DNA of 64,000 nucleotides from Henckelia pumila. Lineage: Eukaryota; Streptophyta; Magnoliopsida; Lamiales; Gesneriaceae. Of this stretch, positions 10,714-20,699 are shown piece by piece (position 1 is the stretch's first letter; each line of letters begins with the position of its first letter). The notes under the pieces are model-generated. The model was not told the DNA's origin and did no database searches. It worked only from the letters and a program-made list of their open reading frames with translations. The translations under genes were made by a program, and so were the position numbers. Location: contig NC_133123.1 of assembly GCF_033568475.1 (NCBI RefSeq), positions 170,965,685 to 171,029,684 of the forward strand, in the 5' to 3' direction.

Positions 10714-12184
10714 TGATAAGTGCATTTTATGCACTTAAAGTATCTATAATTTTGATTGAGATTTGTTGTGTTTCGAACGGATTTACGTGGCACGGATGTT
10801 GTTTTTGTGCATGTAGGATTATTTATAAATTTTTGAAGAAAAGGAAGAAAAAAACACAGAGCAGGGGAATCTAAGTTATGTGCATCTGCGCTACTTACCT
10901 AGTGTGTCCGCGCTAATGAAGAGGTGAAGAATGAGCAATTGTGCTTTAACACTAGATCAGCCGCGCAAAATTCCAGATATTTGAGAAAGCAGGAGCGCAT
11001 CTCGGCTAGGATACATGCGCATCTGCGCCATGAGATAAGGGCAGCTACGCTGCTGAAGATTTCCATGAAGAAATTATGTGCTTAAGTCTAAGCAAGTTTG
11101 CTCGTGCAATGAAGAAGCAGAGGCGCAGCTGTGGAACCATCAAGAGCATCTGCGTGATAAATACAAAATTTTGGAAAGTTTGGAGTCTAGATTTTAGTGA
11201 TTGATTGTGAGATTTTGTGGACACATATATAAGGAGATTTTGAAGGACATAATCGGGGAAGCAATCACACACTTTAGAATTCACAACACACGCACAATAG
11301 AGAATTGAGAGAAAGCTGCTGCACAACGTGGGGAAGAAGAAGTTTAGAACAGGGAAGAGAAAGCTTCGAAGACGAAGGACGCGTAAGCTACTTCGGAATT
11401 GTTTATTGTTCCATTTTATTCTTAAATTTATGAATTGATGTCTAGATTGAAGAACATGATTTATTTTTGAAAGAATTTAATTATGAACTAAATTTTTTTA
11501 GTCTAGAGGGAAGATGTAGCCCGGTGTAGACTCTTCTACGAGTTTTTTATTTTATTTTCTTGAATTCTACAAGATTAATTTTTTTTTCTACTTTTTATTT
11601 TCTTTTCAATTAATTGATCACTAATTGATTTGCCATATTTATTTGAAATCATTGCTCGAGAGAGGAGATTTTGAATAGGACATTACAAATTACACTATTC
11701 ATTGTTTATATTGCTTGGGAGAGTATATAAAGTTAACAAAGCTTTAGGAAGAACATCGTTTTACGCATATCACCAAGACTAGATTTTTAATAGGGATATG
11801 GAAATTGAATCTTAATTGATATAAATTATTTGATGCTCGGGAGAGGGAAATAATATAATTAAGTGTTCTTAGCTATTAATTGAATAGAACTCATGAAAAT
11901 AATTTAATTAGAAGTAGTTGTTATCGAAACCAGGTGAAATCAAGTCCTCTAAACATTATTATCTCATTGATATTTCATTGAAACTATGTGCATGCTTTGC
12001 TGAAAATTATTATTAATTTAGTTTTTAAAACAAAAATTTCTGTTATTAAATTTTTTAGATAAATTTTAGACTATTCTAATTACAAGTACTCAATATTTTT
12101 CAATATTACTCCTCGTGAGAACGATACTCTACTCACTAATTAAAACTTGACATCGTGAACTTGCGGGCACAAAAATACGCAACA
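10714..12184 (+). repeat. 5' LTR of element A (about 1471 bp)
   Basis: It runs from TGATAAGTGCATTTTATGCA to AAAAATACGCAACA, immediately before the primer-binding site. A TATA box is at 11226-11233. Several degenerate GCGCATCTGCGC-like motifs lie at 10880-11150. It inserts into fragment G after the bases GTCGG, which should reappear after the 3' LTR as the TSD. Confidence 0.85.
11226..11233 (+). promoter_or_regulatory. TATA box of the A LTR
   Basis: TATATAAG lies in the middle of the LTR, after the GCGC-motif cluster, at the position expected for the U3/R promoter. Confidence 0.6.
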
Positions 12185-12190
12185 AGTTTT

Positions 12191-12208
12191 TGGCGTCGTT
12201 GCCGAGAA
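12191..12208 (+). other. Primer-binding site of element A (tRNA-Asp type)
   Basis: TGGCGTCGTTGCCGAGAA starts seven bases after the LTR end. It matches the Athila/Tat-type site TGGCGCCGTTGCCGGGGA, complementary to the 3' end of tRNA-Asp, with three changes that look like CpG/CpC decay and drift. Confidence 0.8.
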
Positions 12209-12325
12209 GTAAACAATTGATTTGATTTTAGTATTCTTACCAATTAGTTTAGATTTTAATTTAGATTTTTTATTATTTTTATTTTTAGTTACTGATTGAA
12301 TTTTAATTCTTCTTGAGTGCAGTGC

Positions 12326-12901
12326 ATGCGAAGATCTCAAAGCACTAATTTTGTACTGTTTGATGCGGAGATCGAACGCACTGCAAGAGCTTTGAGAAGA
12401 CTGAGAAGATAAGACGAACTACATCGAATGGCCGAAGATAACGTAAAGCAACCTCCCTTGGTGCAAATCAAATATCACTTCCGACCGACGGTTCAGGCTC
12501 ACTACTCTGGAATCGCTCGAGGAACTATAAATGCAAACAACTTTGAGCTGAAGCCGGCATTGATCAATATGGTTCAAAAGAACCAATTTAATGGGATTGC
12601 TACTTCTGATCTCCACTTACATCTTAGAAATTTCATAGAAATTATTGACACGGTAAAAATGAATGGTGCTTCTGAAGATATTATTTGCTTACGTTTATTT
12701 CCGTTTTCTCTCATGGACAAGGCTAGGAGTTGGTTGCAGTCACTGCCGCTAGGAAGCATTACTACATGGGAGGATATGGCTGTCAAATTTTTAGCGAAGT
12801 ACTTTCCACCTGCCAAGTCCACTTAGCTTAAGATTGAGATCAGTACTTTCAGGAAGCATGATTCAGAGCAGTTGTATAAAGCATGGGAGAGATACAATGA
12901 C
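12326..12901 (+). pseudogene. gag: Gag of element A, part 1 (cut by C1)
   Basis: The ATG at 12326 starts a typical Athila Gag N-terminus (MRRSQSTNFVLFDAEIERT). It meets a stop near 12410, then continues in frame from the ATG at 12428. The capsid region includes NQFNGIATSDLHLHLRNF, LRLFPFSLMDKARSWL and ITTWEDMAVKFLAKYFPP. A second stop stands at 12824-12826, after which the frame stays readable (LKIEISTFRKH...AWERYND) up to the C1 insertion at 12901. The protein was already broken before or after C1 arrived. Confidence 0.85.
12897..12901. repeat. Target site duplication of C1, left copy (ATGAC)
   Basis: ATGAC at 12897-12901 is repeated at 22563-22567 directly after the other LTR, which fixes both ends of C1. 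Confidence 0.95.
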
Positions 12902-14764
12902 TGTTGGAAAAACTGGCGAGTTCCCAGACCAATTACGATTGATACCCGGTGCAGCGGAAGTTTAAAAATTTTTCATGGAACGTTTCCATGGTATGGGTAT
13001 CAACCGTTCATTGATTGAATTACGTGTGTGTAAAATTCAAATAACAATTAAATAAATTTTACCTCAAATCTCGCAACGAGATTAATGGACACCAACAGAA
13101 CAATTCTGCTCTTGTTGTCTCTCCCTGGAACCGATGAACGCCTTCAATCAGGTCCACGAACAGAGGTTTAATCCCTCTGATAGATTGCACTAGAAAATCT
13201 ATCAGAAGTTTTCTGCGAAGAGAATACACGAATTTGATTCGTTATTCCTGACTGCAATTCAAAATCACAGACCGGAATTTCTCGGGCAGAGTGAAGGGGG
13301 GCGGCCGAAATATGTTTGAGAGAAAGGGTAGGGTTTTCGAAAATTGCTCTCAAAATAATGACCTGTTGTGTGTAATTTCTGTACTGAAATAACTTATTTA
13401 TAATGCAGGCCACTAACACCTTAGGGCCCATTAGTCATAAGCTGGGGCCCGACAAGCAAAGCCCACTCGTTCAGAAATTAATATAAAATTCATCGTGACT
13501 CCAATTGATGAAACGATTTCACCAATGTGCACAGAAACCATTTCTGCACGTTTTAAAGTCAAAATAAATTTTCCTGAATCCGAATTCAGTGGTTTCCAAA
13601 AATGTCCATCCCTATGTCATTTTAGGAAATCCTACTCCCTTACTCTTATTTAAGAAGTCCAACTCCTTAGTTCATTAAATTTAACTCTTTAAATTTAACT
13701 ATCTCAACGGGGATTAAAACTCCATTACACTGTGTGACCCTCAATGGTTCAGGGATACAGCTAGCCGTGGGCTCACAACTCCTTGTGACTCGGAACAACA
13801 CTTTCCGACTTGCCCAACGAATCATGGTAAAGCGCCTAGCAACATCGCCCCATGATTCCCTAGGTATCACTGATAGTGCCTACAAGAACCAGTAGATTTT
13901 GGTTAACGTACAGTACGGTTCCTTCATCCATATATCCCGATCGAATCAACAACCATTGGTATATCGAGAGTCGCTCAAGATTCGATAACTATGCAATGCA
14001 TCTTGAAGATCAAATTAGTGACATCGCATGTGCTACTAAGAAACCATTTCTTAAATCACATCAAGTACTCTGGCCAGAGATTTGTCACACTAATATCTCC
14101 TCAGATCGCATAGGATATCCACACTCGCAAGTATGTGGTGAATCCTTGACAACAATGCATTGACTCCTATATGTGTCGTAACTATACCCAATCTCGACAC
14201 CTGATGACCCCCATAGAGTCGGTAAACGAGTCAAAGCACAGCACTAGCATATAGAGTCTCCATGATGTTTCAAGTCGTAAGGACTAATGGTGTACAACCA
14301 AAACCGCGGACTTTATCCACTCGATAAGTGATAACCACTTGGAAAGTCCGGATAGGGTAGTTCGACTATTCATCCTATGAATATCCATTTGCATGCTTCG
14401 AACATCTCCATGTTCCCTACCAATGAAACGTGGTACTCCGCATCGCAAATGCTAGTCTCAAACTCGAGCGATCCTTATCCTTATTATCGGACGGCTCAAT
14501 CGACTAGGAACGGTTTTAGAATATACAGTGACTATAAGATGTATTTCATGATAGACATCTCCATGTTCTACCACATCTTACATACACTATAGTATATTCA
14601 AGGTCTTTATCAAAACAACAATAGTATATCACAATATAACAATATGAAGTAATATAAAGTCATTGCCATAAAAGTGTAAATAATATTAAACAAAAGATTG
14701 TTTATACAAAGAGTCAACAAAGCCCATAGCCACACAGTTGGCTCACTGGGCACCCACTCTTACA
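12902..14764 (-). repeat. 3' LTR of C1 (left copy on the plus strand)
   Basis: It is bounded on the plus strand by TGTTGGAAAAACTGG and CACCCACTCTTACA. It sits next to the polypurine tract, so it is the 3' LTR of this minus-strand element. The three ORFs of 67-95 codons inside it recur in the other LTR at an offset of 7798 bp and are not genes. Confidence 0.95.
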
Positions 14765-14780
14765 ATCTCCCACTTGCCCT
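14765..14780 (-). other. Polypurine tract of C1
   Basis: On the minus strand it reads AGGGCAAGTGGGAGAT directly before the LTR start TGTAAGAG. It overlaps the stop codon of the polyprotein (14779-14781). Confidence 0.85.
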
Positions 14781-17700
14781 ATAGCCAACTAGTCATACTA
14801 CGTAGACCCATTGCTTCGCGATGTTTGTCAAACAATGGTCCTGGCAAAGGCTTAGTAAGTGGATCAGCGATATTGTCTGCAGAGGCCACTCGTTCGACAC
14901 TGATGTCTCCTCTTTCCACAATCTCCCGGATTATGTGGTATTTCCTCAGTACGTGTTTGGATCTTTGATGAGACCTTGGTTCCTTTGCTTGAGCAACGGC
15001 ACCCGTGTTGTCGCAGTACACCGGGACTGGACCAACAAATTCAGGAATGACGCCCAACTCTTGGACGAAATTCCTCATCCAAACGGCCTCTTTAGCAGCA
15101 GCTGATGCTGCAATGTATTCAGCCTCAGTGGTGGAATCCGCTGTGGTGTCCTGCTTGGAACTCTTCCAAGAGACAGCACCGCCATTGAGCATGAACACAA
15201 ATCCAGAGGTTGACTTCGAGTCATCCACATCACTTTGGAAGCTAGAGTCGGTATAGCCTTCCAGTTTGAGTTCTCGTCCTCCATAAACCATGAACATATT
15301 CTTAGTCCTTCGCAAGTACTTAAGAATGTCCTTCACGGCTTTCCAATGTATCTGACCAGGATTAGACTGATATCTGCTCGTGACACTCAGAGCAAATGCT
15401 ACATCCGGTCTGGTAGATATCATCCCATACATGATACTACCTATAGCTGACGCATATGGTACATGTGTCATATTCTCTATCTCTGCATCAGTCTTGGGAC
15501 ACATAGACTTGGATAGAGAAACTCCATGACACATGGGTAGATGTCCTCTCTTGGACCCATCCATTGAAAACCGTTTCAATATGGTATCGATGTAGGTTGA
15601 TTGAGTGAGTCCTATCATTCTCTTAGATCTATCCCTATAGATCTGTATCCCAAGAATGTAGGATGCCTCACCCAAATCCTTCATCGAAAATCTACCTGAT
15701 AACCATATCTTTGTTGACTGCAACATCCCTACATCATTCCCAATGAGTAGGATGTCATCAACATAAAGTACTAAGAATGTCACCGCATCCTTAACTACTT
15801 TCTTGTACACGCAAGGTTCCTCCGGGTTCTTGATGAAACCAAAGTCTTTAATTGTTTCATCAAATTTCTGGTTCCAACTTCTTGATGCTTGTTTTAGACC
15901 ATAAATTGATCTCTGAAGCTTGCATACCTTATGCTCGCTTCCCATGGATGTGTACCCCTCAGGCTGCTTCATATAGATTTCTTCCTTAATGTCTCCATTA
16001 AGAAAAGCAGTCTTCACATCCATTTGCCATATCTCATAGTCATACCATGCAGCTATGGCAATAAGGATTCTTATGGACTTGAACATTGCAACTGGTGAAA
16101 AGGTTTCGTCATAGTCAACTCCTTGCCTTTGAGTATAACCTTTAGCCACCAATCGCGCCTTGTAGGTCAATACCTTACCATCAGGCCCAAACTTTCTTTT
16201 GTAGATCCATTTACACCCTATTGGAACAATTCCATCGGGAGGATCCACTAAAGTCCAGACTTGGTTAGTATGCATCGAATCCAATTCTGACTGCATAGCT
16301 TCAAGCCATAAATTCGAATCCGCATCAGAAATTGCTTCCTTGAAGCTTCTTGGATCACATCCAATGTCGGGTTCATCTTGACCCTCTTCAAGAAGAAGAC
16401 CATATCGAACTGGAGGTCTAGAAGTCCTCTCGGATCTTCTAGGTGCAGGCGTGTCCAGCAATGGTTCCTGAGGTGTGGGATCGTTATTTTGTATTTCGGG
16501 TTCTTCTCGAACTTCTTCGAGTTCCATCATCTCGCCTTTCTTATCCAATAAGAACTCCTTCTCCAAGAAGGTGGCATTCCGTGAAACAAACACCTTTGTT
16601 TCAGCAGGATAATAGAAATAATATCCGATTGAATTCTTCGGATACCCTACAAAATAACATAAGCTGGATCGACTATCCAACTTATCTCCCACTGTCCGCT
16701 TCACGTAAGCAGGACATCCCCAAATCCTCAAGTACGAATACTTAGGAGCTTTGCCATTCCATAACTCGTATGGTGTTTTGTCCACTGCTTTAGTGTGGAA
16801 GTTGTTCAACAACAATACCGCCGTTTCAAGCGCATAGCCCCAAAACGAAGGTGGAAGCTCAGTGAAGCTCATCATAGATCGAACCATGTCCAACAAAGTT
16901 CGATTACGACGCTCCGATACACCATTAAGCTGTGGTGTCATAGGAGGAGTCCACTGAGAGAGAATCCCATTCTCTTTTAGATAGTCCAAAAACTCGGTAC
17001 TCAAGTATTCTCCACCTCGATCCGATCGAAGTGCTTTAATACTTTTACCTAGCTTGTTTTCTACTTCAGCCTTGAATTCTTTGAACTTTTCAAATGCTTC
17101 AGACTTATATTTCATTAAATATAAATACCCATACCTAGAATAATCATCAGTAAAGGTAATGAAGTAGGTGTGGCCATGTTGAGTCCCTACTCTAAATGGA
17201 CCACAAACATCTGTATGGATCAAATCCAACAGATTTTGACTACGTTCAGGCTTCCCCTTAAAAGGAGATTTAGTCATTTTCCCTTTTAGGCAGGATTCAC
17301 AAGTAGGTAGAGAGTTAATATCAGACATATCAAACATGCCCTCTCCCACTAGCTTGTTCATCCTCCTTGAGGAAATATGACCTAGTCTAGCGTGCCAAAG
17401 GTTTGCCGGGTTTTGACTATCGATTTTCCTTTTGTTTGTTGTTACCGGTTTGTCAATACAATTCACTGGAACGTCTTTTAGTTTCAAATTATATAGATCG
17501 TTTTCAAGTTGTCCATTTCCAATTAAACATTCATTCTTGTAAATACTGCAAATCCCATTCACAAAATTACAAGAATAACCATCTCTATCAAGCATAGAAA
17601 TAGAAATAATGTTTTTAATTAAATCTGGCACAAATAAAACATCTCTCAACAATAATTTAAAACCATTCTGCAAAATCAAACAAACATCTCCAATGGCCGT

Positions 17701-18693
17701 AGCTTCAACTCTGGAACCATTCCCGAGCCTCAGCTGGGTCTCACCCATTCTAAGCCTGCGACTTCTTGTCATCACCTGCAAATCATTGCAAATGTGAGAA
17801 CCACATCCGGTATCCAATACCCAAGAAGTTGTATTAAGTGACATGTTTATTTCGATATAGAACATACCCTTTGCAGTTCCCAACTGCTCAAGATACTCCT
17901 TGCAGTTGCGCTTCCAATGACCCGGCTTCTTGCAGTAATGGCAAACATCCTTGGATTTTCCATCGTTTGAAGCCTTTGTCTTTTGCTTCTTCTCGGGTTC
18001 CACTTTCTTGGGTGGGGCAGAACGTTTCTTGCCCTTCATACTTGGCCCCTTCTTAGCAGAAGATGAGGAGCCCACCAAGAAAGCTGGCTTATCCTTCTTA
18101 AGTGTGGATTCATATGTAACGAGCATATTGACCATCTCTTCAAGGGTGGCCTCTATCTTGTTCATATTAAAATTTATCACGAATCCATCAAATGAAGAAG
18201 GAAGAGATAGAAGCAGCAAGTCCACATTGAGTTCATGCTCCAACACCAAATCAAGGGTCGCTAACTTCTGTATGAGCCAAATCACTCGTACCCCATGATC
18301 ACGGACCGAAGTCCCTTCACGCATGCGGCACGTCATCAACTCCTTAACAGTAGAGAACCTTTCAGCCCTCGACTGAGCCCCAAAAAGTTCCTTGAGTTGC
18401 GTGTGAATGTCAGCAGCATTCACCGTGTCCTCAAATCGCCTCTGGAGTTCATCAGACATCGAGGCTTGCATATAGCATTTGGTCTTGATGTCATGGTCGC
18501 ACCATGCATCAAGTTTGGCCAATTCCTCCGGACTTATGTCAGCTGGTGCTTCCTTCGGAGGTGCTTTCTCTAACACGTAGAGCATTTTCTCCGAAGTTAA
18601 GACAATCTTCAACTTCCGGAACCATTCCGTATAGTTGGCGCCAGTCAGCTTGTTTTGTTCGAGGATCGAGAATAAAGGATTTCGCGAATTCAT
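14779..18693 (-). CDS. gag-pol: C1 Gag-Pol polyprotein (Ty1/copia), intact
   Basis: One uninterrupted frame encodes capsid, protease, integrase and RT/RNase H in copia order. I take the start at 18693 (MNSRNPLFSILEQ), as in related copia Gags; the frame is open for 13 more codons upstream to 18732. Residue numbers here count from that upstream Met. Gag spans about 14-280 with the CCHC knuckle CHYCKKPGHWKRNC at 264-277. The protease site is DTG at 307-309. Integrase has the HHCC residues H447, H452, C478, C481 and the DD35E triad D508, D571, E607. RT has YVDD at 990-993. RNase H has D1162, E1203 and D1241. All catalytic residues are present. The protein would act in cytoplasmic virus-like particles and the nucleus. 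Translation from one frame implies Gag is produced by processing or from spliced RNA; no splice site was identified. Confidence 0.95.
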   Translation of the reverse strand: MNSRNPLFSILEQNKLTGANYTEWFRKLKIVLTSEKMLYVLEKAPPKEAPADISPEELAKLDAWCDHDIKTKCYMQASMSDELQRRFEDTVNAADIHTQLKELFGAQSRAERFSTVKELMTCRMREGTSVRDHGVRVIWLIQKLATLDLVLEHELNVDLLLLSLPSSFDGFVINFNMNKIEATLEEMVNMLVTYESTLKKDKPAFLVGSSSSAKKGPSMKGKKRSAPPKKVEPEKKQKTKASNDGKSKDVCHYCKKPGHWKRNCKEYLEQLGTAKGMFYIEINMSLNTTSWVLDTGCGSHICNDLQVMTRSRRLRMGETQLRLGNGSRVEATAIGDVCLILQNGFKLLLRDVLFVPDLIKNIISISMLDRDGYSCNFVNGICSIYKNECLIGNGQLENDLYNLKLKDVPVNCIDKPVTTNKRKIDSQNPANLWHARLGHISSRRMNKLVGEGMFDMSDINSLPTCESCLKGKMTKSPFKGKPERSQNLLDLIHTDVCGPFRVGTQHGHTYFITFTDDYSRYGYLYLMKYKSEAFEKFKEFKAEVENKLGKSIKALRSDRGGEYLSTEFLDYLKENGILSQWTPPMTPQLNGVSERRNRTLLDMVRSMMSFTELPPSFWGYALETAVLLLNNFHTKAVDKTPYELWNGKAPKYSYLRIWGCPAYVKRTVGDKLDSRSSLCYFVGYPKNSIGYYFYYPAETKVFVSRNATFLEKEFLLDKKGEMMELEEVREEPEIQNNDPTPQEPLLDTPAPRRSERTSRPPVRYGLLLEEGQDEPDIGCDPRSFKEAISDADSNLWLEAMQSELDSMHTNQVWTLVDPPDGIVPIGCKWIYKRKFGPDGKVLTYKARLVAKGYTQRQGVDYDETFSPVAMFKSIRILIAIAAWYDYEIWQMDVKTAFLNGDIKEEIYMKQPEGYTSMGSEHKVCKLQRSIYGLKQASRSWNQKFDETIKDFGFIKNPEEPCVYKKVVKDAVTFLVLYVDDILLIGNDVGMLQSTKIWLSGRFSMKDLGEASYILGIQIYRDRSKRMIGLTQSTYIDTILKRFSMDGSKRGHLPMCHGVSLSKSMCPKTDAEIENMTHVPYASAIGSIMYGMISTRPDVAFALSVTSRYQSNPGQIHWKAVKDILKYLRRTKNMFMVYGGRELKLEGYTDSSFQSDVDDSKSTSGFVFMLNGGAVSWKSSKQDTTADSTTEAEYIAASAAAKEAVWMRNFVQELGVIPEFVGPVPVYCDNTGAVAQAKEPRSHQRSKHVLRKYHIIREIVERGDISVERVASADNIADPLTKPLPGPLFDKHREAMGLRSMTSWL

Positions 18694-18884
18694 TGTATGA
18701 AATACTGAAAAGGAAAAACAGACATATATCAATGATTGTTTAACAATTTACTAAGACATAAAATAGGCGAATTTAATTTTATGAATCTCACTCCCACTAT
18801 TTTAACGATTTCACCACCCTCTAGTGAAAACGGGAAACTTTTTCCTTAGTGAGAACATGGAGTCCAATTGACAAACTTATGGTC

Positions 18885-19170
18885 CCGAATAATATCAGCC
18901 AACCATAATTCTCAAAAGGTAGAGCCCAATTGCTTCCAAAGCAACCCCCATGTATTTACCTCATGTCCAATAAGGGCCCAATAATATGACGCCGTTTAAA
19001 GTGACATGTCAAGATGACCCATCAATATTAAGTTGTGATGGACGGTCGCCATGTGGATCCCCCAATAATATGAGCCGATCCCATGGGAGTTCCACCCAAC
19101 TTACAACATTTGTCGATCCAATGTACAGCTTTCCGACGGACGGGCCCCCCCAATAATATGAGCCGGACCG
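18885..19170 (-). repeat. Four spaced GGCTCATATTATTGGG motifs in the C1 leader
   Basis: On the plus strand the motif appears as CCCAATAATATGAGCC and variants near 18890 (CCGAATAATATCAGCC), 18978, 19064 and 19150. Spacing is about 85-90 bp. The paired copies in C2 are at 52923, 52830, 52747 and 52659. Confidence 0.8.
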
Positions 19171-20204
19171 TATCCGCGGGTAGCATCACATACATTGACC
19201 GTTGATGGAAGGTAGGAACATTTAAACAATATTTAAATTTCCTTTATTTATCTTGATATAAATTTTAAAACATATTTAAAATGAGGGATTTTATTTATAA
19301 AAATATTTGTCTCATCATTTTTAATTTATTGCATGCATTGCCGGATTCACGCAATTTATGTCTAAACATGCATACAATCATAATATCACATATTATATAG
19401 GATGATCGATTCCATTTCTAATTGACCCGTGGTTGCCAATCACGGGTCTTAGTCCAATCCTAGGTAATATGCAGTATGCAAATGCAATCCTATTACATAT
19501 GCTTCCAATTTACATTTCTTCAGTCTTCATTGTCTGCTGGGCCCACCATCTTCAAATCTTGATCTCCCACTAAATCTAATGTATTTACAATTAAATAACA
19601 ATGACAAGTAGGGGATACATTTTTAGGGGGTGGGAACGGGCTATAAACCAAGCCCACTTTTATTACATATGACATTCATATCGGGCCATAAACCAGGCCC
19701 ATTAATAAAACCAACAACAATAAAGACAAAATGTAAATTCCTAACATACACCTACAAAATTGGTCATGGCAATCGATCATCCTTATCCAATAACATTTAA
19801 TTCAAAATTAATTTATTGGATAACATGCTGTGGCAATTCAAATTTAAACAAGATAAAATCATATTTTATATATAAAATCACATTTCACATATAAAATCAT
19901 ATTTTATCTCCATATCAAATAAAATCATATTTTATCTTATAAAATCCAATTTTACAAATAAAATCATATTTTATCTAATATATCATAAGATCATATCTTA
20001 TCATCAATTGTACCAAAATAATTGATTTCAAAATTCAATTTACGGATAAAATATTAAAATTTTCCAAAAATTCAAATTTATCCAAAATCAATTTTAAAAT
20101 TTACGGACTCGAACAATTCGATCCGAAATCTCGTGAACCAATCAAAAACAATTTTTGACCGGACCAAAAATAAAATTTTAAATATTAAAATTAAAATATA
20201 ATTT

Positions 20205-20580
20205 TTCCCGCGGGCCGCCCGGGACACTCCCGGGCCGGCCCGCACCCGGGGCGCGGGCCGGGGGCAGCCGGCTGCCCCCTTAGGGCAGCGCCTGGCGCCG
20301 CCCCTGGGCGGCGCCGTGCGCTGCCCTGGGCGGCGCCGAGCGCCGCCCTGCGCAGGGCCCAGCGCTGCGCTGGGCGGCGCCGAGCGACGCCCCTGGGCAG
20401 CGCCGAGCGCTGCCCTGCGCAGCGCCCAGCGCTGCGCTGGGCAGCGCACAGCGCTGCCCTGGGCGGCGCCGTGCGCCGCCCTGGGCGGCGACAGTCGCCG
20501 CCTTGGGCGGCGCCGTGCGCCGCCCGGGGCAGCAACAATTGCTGCCCCACCGGGCAGCGATCCAATCGCTGCCCGGGTTT
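20205..20580. repeat. GC-rich imperfect tandem array in the C1 leader
   Basis: About 375 bp made of variants of GGGCGGCGCCGAGCGCTGCCC-like phrases in head-to-tail order, each internally near-palindromic (GGCGC...GCGCC, CAGCGCTG). Alanine/arginine/glycine-rich ORFs on both strands are a by-product. The equivalent part of C2 (51470-51605) is only about 135 bp, so the array has expanded in C1 or shrunk in C2. Confidence 0.85.
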
Positions 20581-20682
20581 TGCCCCGAAAAATTTTTTTT
20601 TATTAAAAATATTTATTTTGTTTCATAAACCGAGACTCAAAAATTTTGTACAATTGATTATTCAATCGATTGATCTGAGCAA

Positions 20683-20698
20683 CCTGGCTCTGATACCA
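20683..20698 (-). other. Primer-binding site of C1 (tRNA-Met)
   Basis: On the minus strand it reads TGGTATCAGAGCCAGG, one base after the 5' LTR. This is the usual initiator tRNA-Met site of plant copia elements. Confidence 0.9.
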
Positions 20699-20699
20699 C

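Larger units (their letters stand above)
18694..20682 (-). other. Leader (5' untranslated region) of C1
   Basis: This 2 kb lies between primer site and Gag start and has no credible gene. In element orientation it contains a GC-rich imperfect array (20205-20580), then AT-rich direct repeats of an ATAAAATATGATTTT type (19850-19990), then four spaced copies of a CATATTATTGG-type motif (about 18885-19165). The same blocks occur in C2 at 51361-53128, so they are family features rather than chance. Confidence 0.8.

Noticed and set aside
13168..14592. ORFs of 67-95 codons inside the C1 LTR
   Set aside because: Identical ORFs recur at 20966-22390 with an offset of 7798 bp because the LTR is duplicated. 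No protein family is recognised.
14738..18743. Plus-strand ORFs opposite the C1 polyprotein
   Set aside because: They are antisense shadows of an intact minus-strand polyprotein.
20078..20606. Several Ala/Arg/Gly-rich ORFs on both strands
   Set aside because: They arise from the GC-rich near-palindromic array in the C1 leader, have no start context or domain, and vanish in C2 where the array is short.
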